DNA from: Leptolyngbyaceae cyanobacterium SM1_3_5
GTDB lineage: Bacteria > Cyanobacteriota > Cyanobacteriia > Elainellales > Elainellaceae
Assembly: GCA_012031475.1 (NCBI GenBank)
Contig: JAAUTJ010000222.1
Location: 1 to 7,429 of the forward strand
DNA: 7,429 nt
Direction of reading: 5' to 3'
The position numbers and the translations under genes are program-made. Below are positions 6,641 to 7,429 of this stretch, in pieces. The notes under the pieces were generated by a model. It was not told the origin of the DNA and searched no databases. It saw nothing but the letters and a program-made list of their open reading frames with translations. The first letter of the stretch is position 1; each line of letters begins with the position of its first letter.

Positions 6641-7428
6641 TTATGGTGATTTCAAGGTTGCGATCGCGCCATCAGTCAGGTGATAGAGTTCGCAGACAAG
6701 CTGTTCAATTTGGCCTTCCAGTTCTGCAATTTTGGTATCAATTGTTTCATTCAGCCGTGCCTGTACAAGCGTAATCAATCGATCGCGTTTCGACCGATCT
6801 TCAGCGGGCAAAGGCAGCGATCGCAGTTGTTGCCGCCCCGAGCGCAAATATCCGCCCTGCAATTGATTTCCCGAAAACAGCAGCTTGAAATAAGCATCCA
6901 CCACTCGACTGTTGATCAAGCCCAGCAGGTAGCGCAAATCGATCGCTGCTGAGCGAATCACGCAGGTGGTCATTTTCCCGGCCAAAGCTTGCCTTCCAGA
7001 TCGATCGCGGCTTCTACCCGTCGGGTCATTCCGGCCACGATCAGCTTGGGCTGCTGAGCCTGCAACAGGCGTTTTTGCAAACGAGGATCGATCGGGAGCC
7101 GGACGACTGGGCGATCGAACGTTTTTCCCAGATAGCGCAGTGGTTTTTCGCCCCAGCGGATGCAGTAGCGATCGATCGTGCCGCTGTTGACGAAGCGCAA
7201 TTCTTCTTCTGATTGGGCTTCAAGGATGAAAGGCTGGAGCAGATAGGCTTCGCTGACCGTTGCCGCTGCGTGGATTTGGGCGATCGATCCCCAGGTTGGC
7301 AGATCTTGGAGAGCCGTGAGGGGCGATTGCGTCAGCAGCCAAGGGTGATTGGGGCGGAAGCGATCGGCGGTGAGCCAGTGGGTTTCGTGGACTTGGGGAA
7401 CGCCCCTAAATCCCCATGAATGGGGACT
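6641..7428 (-). CDS. C-terminal part of a DNA methyltransferase / type IIG restriction-modification enzyme, 5' end outside window, frameshift at 6984-6986
   Basis: About 262 C-terminal residues are visible. The frame is open from the right edge through HETHWLTADRF, IAQIHAAATVSEAYLLQPFI, LRFVNSGTIDRYCIRWG, QPKLIVAGMTRRVEAAID and into LEGKLWPGK, where it stops at 6970. The next frame continues AGKMTTCVIRS, LLGLINSRVVDAYFK, GGYLRSGRQQLRSLPLP and ends at the TAA at 6641. One extra T (plus-strand A run at 6984-6986) restores LEGKLLAGKMTT. The order 'target-recognition start, KLIVAGMT, LLGLINS, LRSLPLP, terminal coiled coil' matches the TaqI-like specificity region at the C-terminus of adenine-N6 methyltransferases and Eco57I-like fused R-M enzymes. 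The NPPY catalytic motif and any nuclease domain would lie outside the window, so methyltransferase-only versus R-M cannot be decided. A BREX PglX-type enzyme is a less likely alternative. Confidence 0.68.
7411..7426. repeat. Short palindromic repeat at the right edge
   Basis: TCCCCAT and ATGGGGA form a perfect 7-bp stem with a 2-nt loop, preceded by GCCCCTAAA and followed by CTT. This wording (CCCCTAAATCCCC...GGGGACTT) resembles a common interspersed palindromic repeat of filamentous cyanobacteria, recalled rather than searched. It lies in frame inside the R-M gene, where it would encode SPHSWGFRG, and is cut by the window edge. Confidence 0.5.
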
Positions 7429-7429
7429 T

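Larger units (their letters stand above)
1687..6824. repeat. Dispersed HIP1 octamers (GCGATCGC)
   Basis: Exact copies start at 1687, 1782, 1976, 3287, 3847, 4294, 4503, 4586, 5644, 6660 and 6817. Chance would give about 0.1 copy in a window of this length. All lie inside genes, and related CGATCG and CGATCGATCG strings are frequent. This is the best evidence that the DNA is cyanobacterial. Confidence 0.9.

Noticed and set aside
5518..7428. A defence island built from the GIY-YIG protein, the 71-residue protein and the R-M gene
   Set aside because: The GIY-YIG gene is convergent, not co-directional, and resembles a conserved cyanobacterial family. No other defence gene is visible, and the R-M catalytic part is outside the window.
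1..7429. CRISPR array, tRNA, rRNA or insertion sequence
   Set aside because: No regularly spaced direct repeats, tRNA-like cloverleaf ends, rRNA segments or transposase motifs were seen on reading either strand.

Overview
The window looks like a cyanobacterial chromosome. The octamer GCGATCGC (HIP1, the highly iterated palindrome of many cyanobacteria) occurs at least eleven times in 7.4 kb. The largest gene cluster is a DevBCA-type exporter, a family best known from cyanobacteria. I see no rRNA, tRNA, CRISPR array or transposase.

Layout, left to right. (1) The 3' end of a plus-strand gene, probably a DUF3891 protein (2-208). (2) A minus-strand block: a tripartite ABC exporter in the order membrane-fusion protein (devB-like, 3435-4644), FtsX-type permease (devC-like, 2204-3438) and ATPase (devA-like, 1438-2195). 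It is followed on the same strand by a two-domain GNAT-like protein (525-1393) and a 76-residue winged-helix protein (224-454). (3) A divergent TetR/AcrR-type repressor (4743-5378). The 98-bp gap between it and devB holds two identical palindromic operators exactly 30 bp apart that overlap both candidate promoters. The simplest reading is a repressor that controls itself and the exporter. (4) A plus-strand pair: an unrecognised ~108-residue protein (5518-5843) and, 6 nt later, a GIY-YIG-fold protein (5850-6376). (5) A minus-strand pair running in from the right edge: the C-terminal part of a large DNA methyltransferase or type IIG restriction-modification enzyme (6641-7428, start outside the window) and a 71-residue hypothetical protein (6380-6594). 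A short palindromic repeat lies at the extreme right edge.

The most important property of this sequence is that seven of its eleven protein genes (GNAT, devA, devC, devB, GIY-YIG, the 71-residue protein and the R-M gene) are each split by one apparent single-base indel. Six look like a missing base and one (devB) like an extra base. Several lie in short homopolymers. On both sides of each break the protein reads as good family sequence with no other damage. This pattern fits uncorrected sequencing or assembly indels better than gene decay. Gene coordinates here span the reconstructed full-length genes, and each frameshift position is stated.

I did not find a convincing new biological system. 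The best biological signal is the twin-operator switch between the TetR gene and the exporter.
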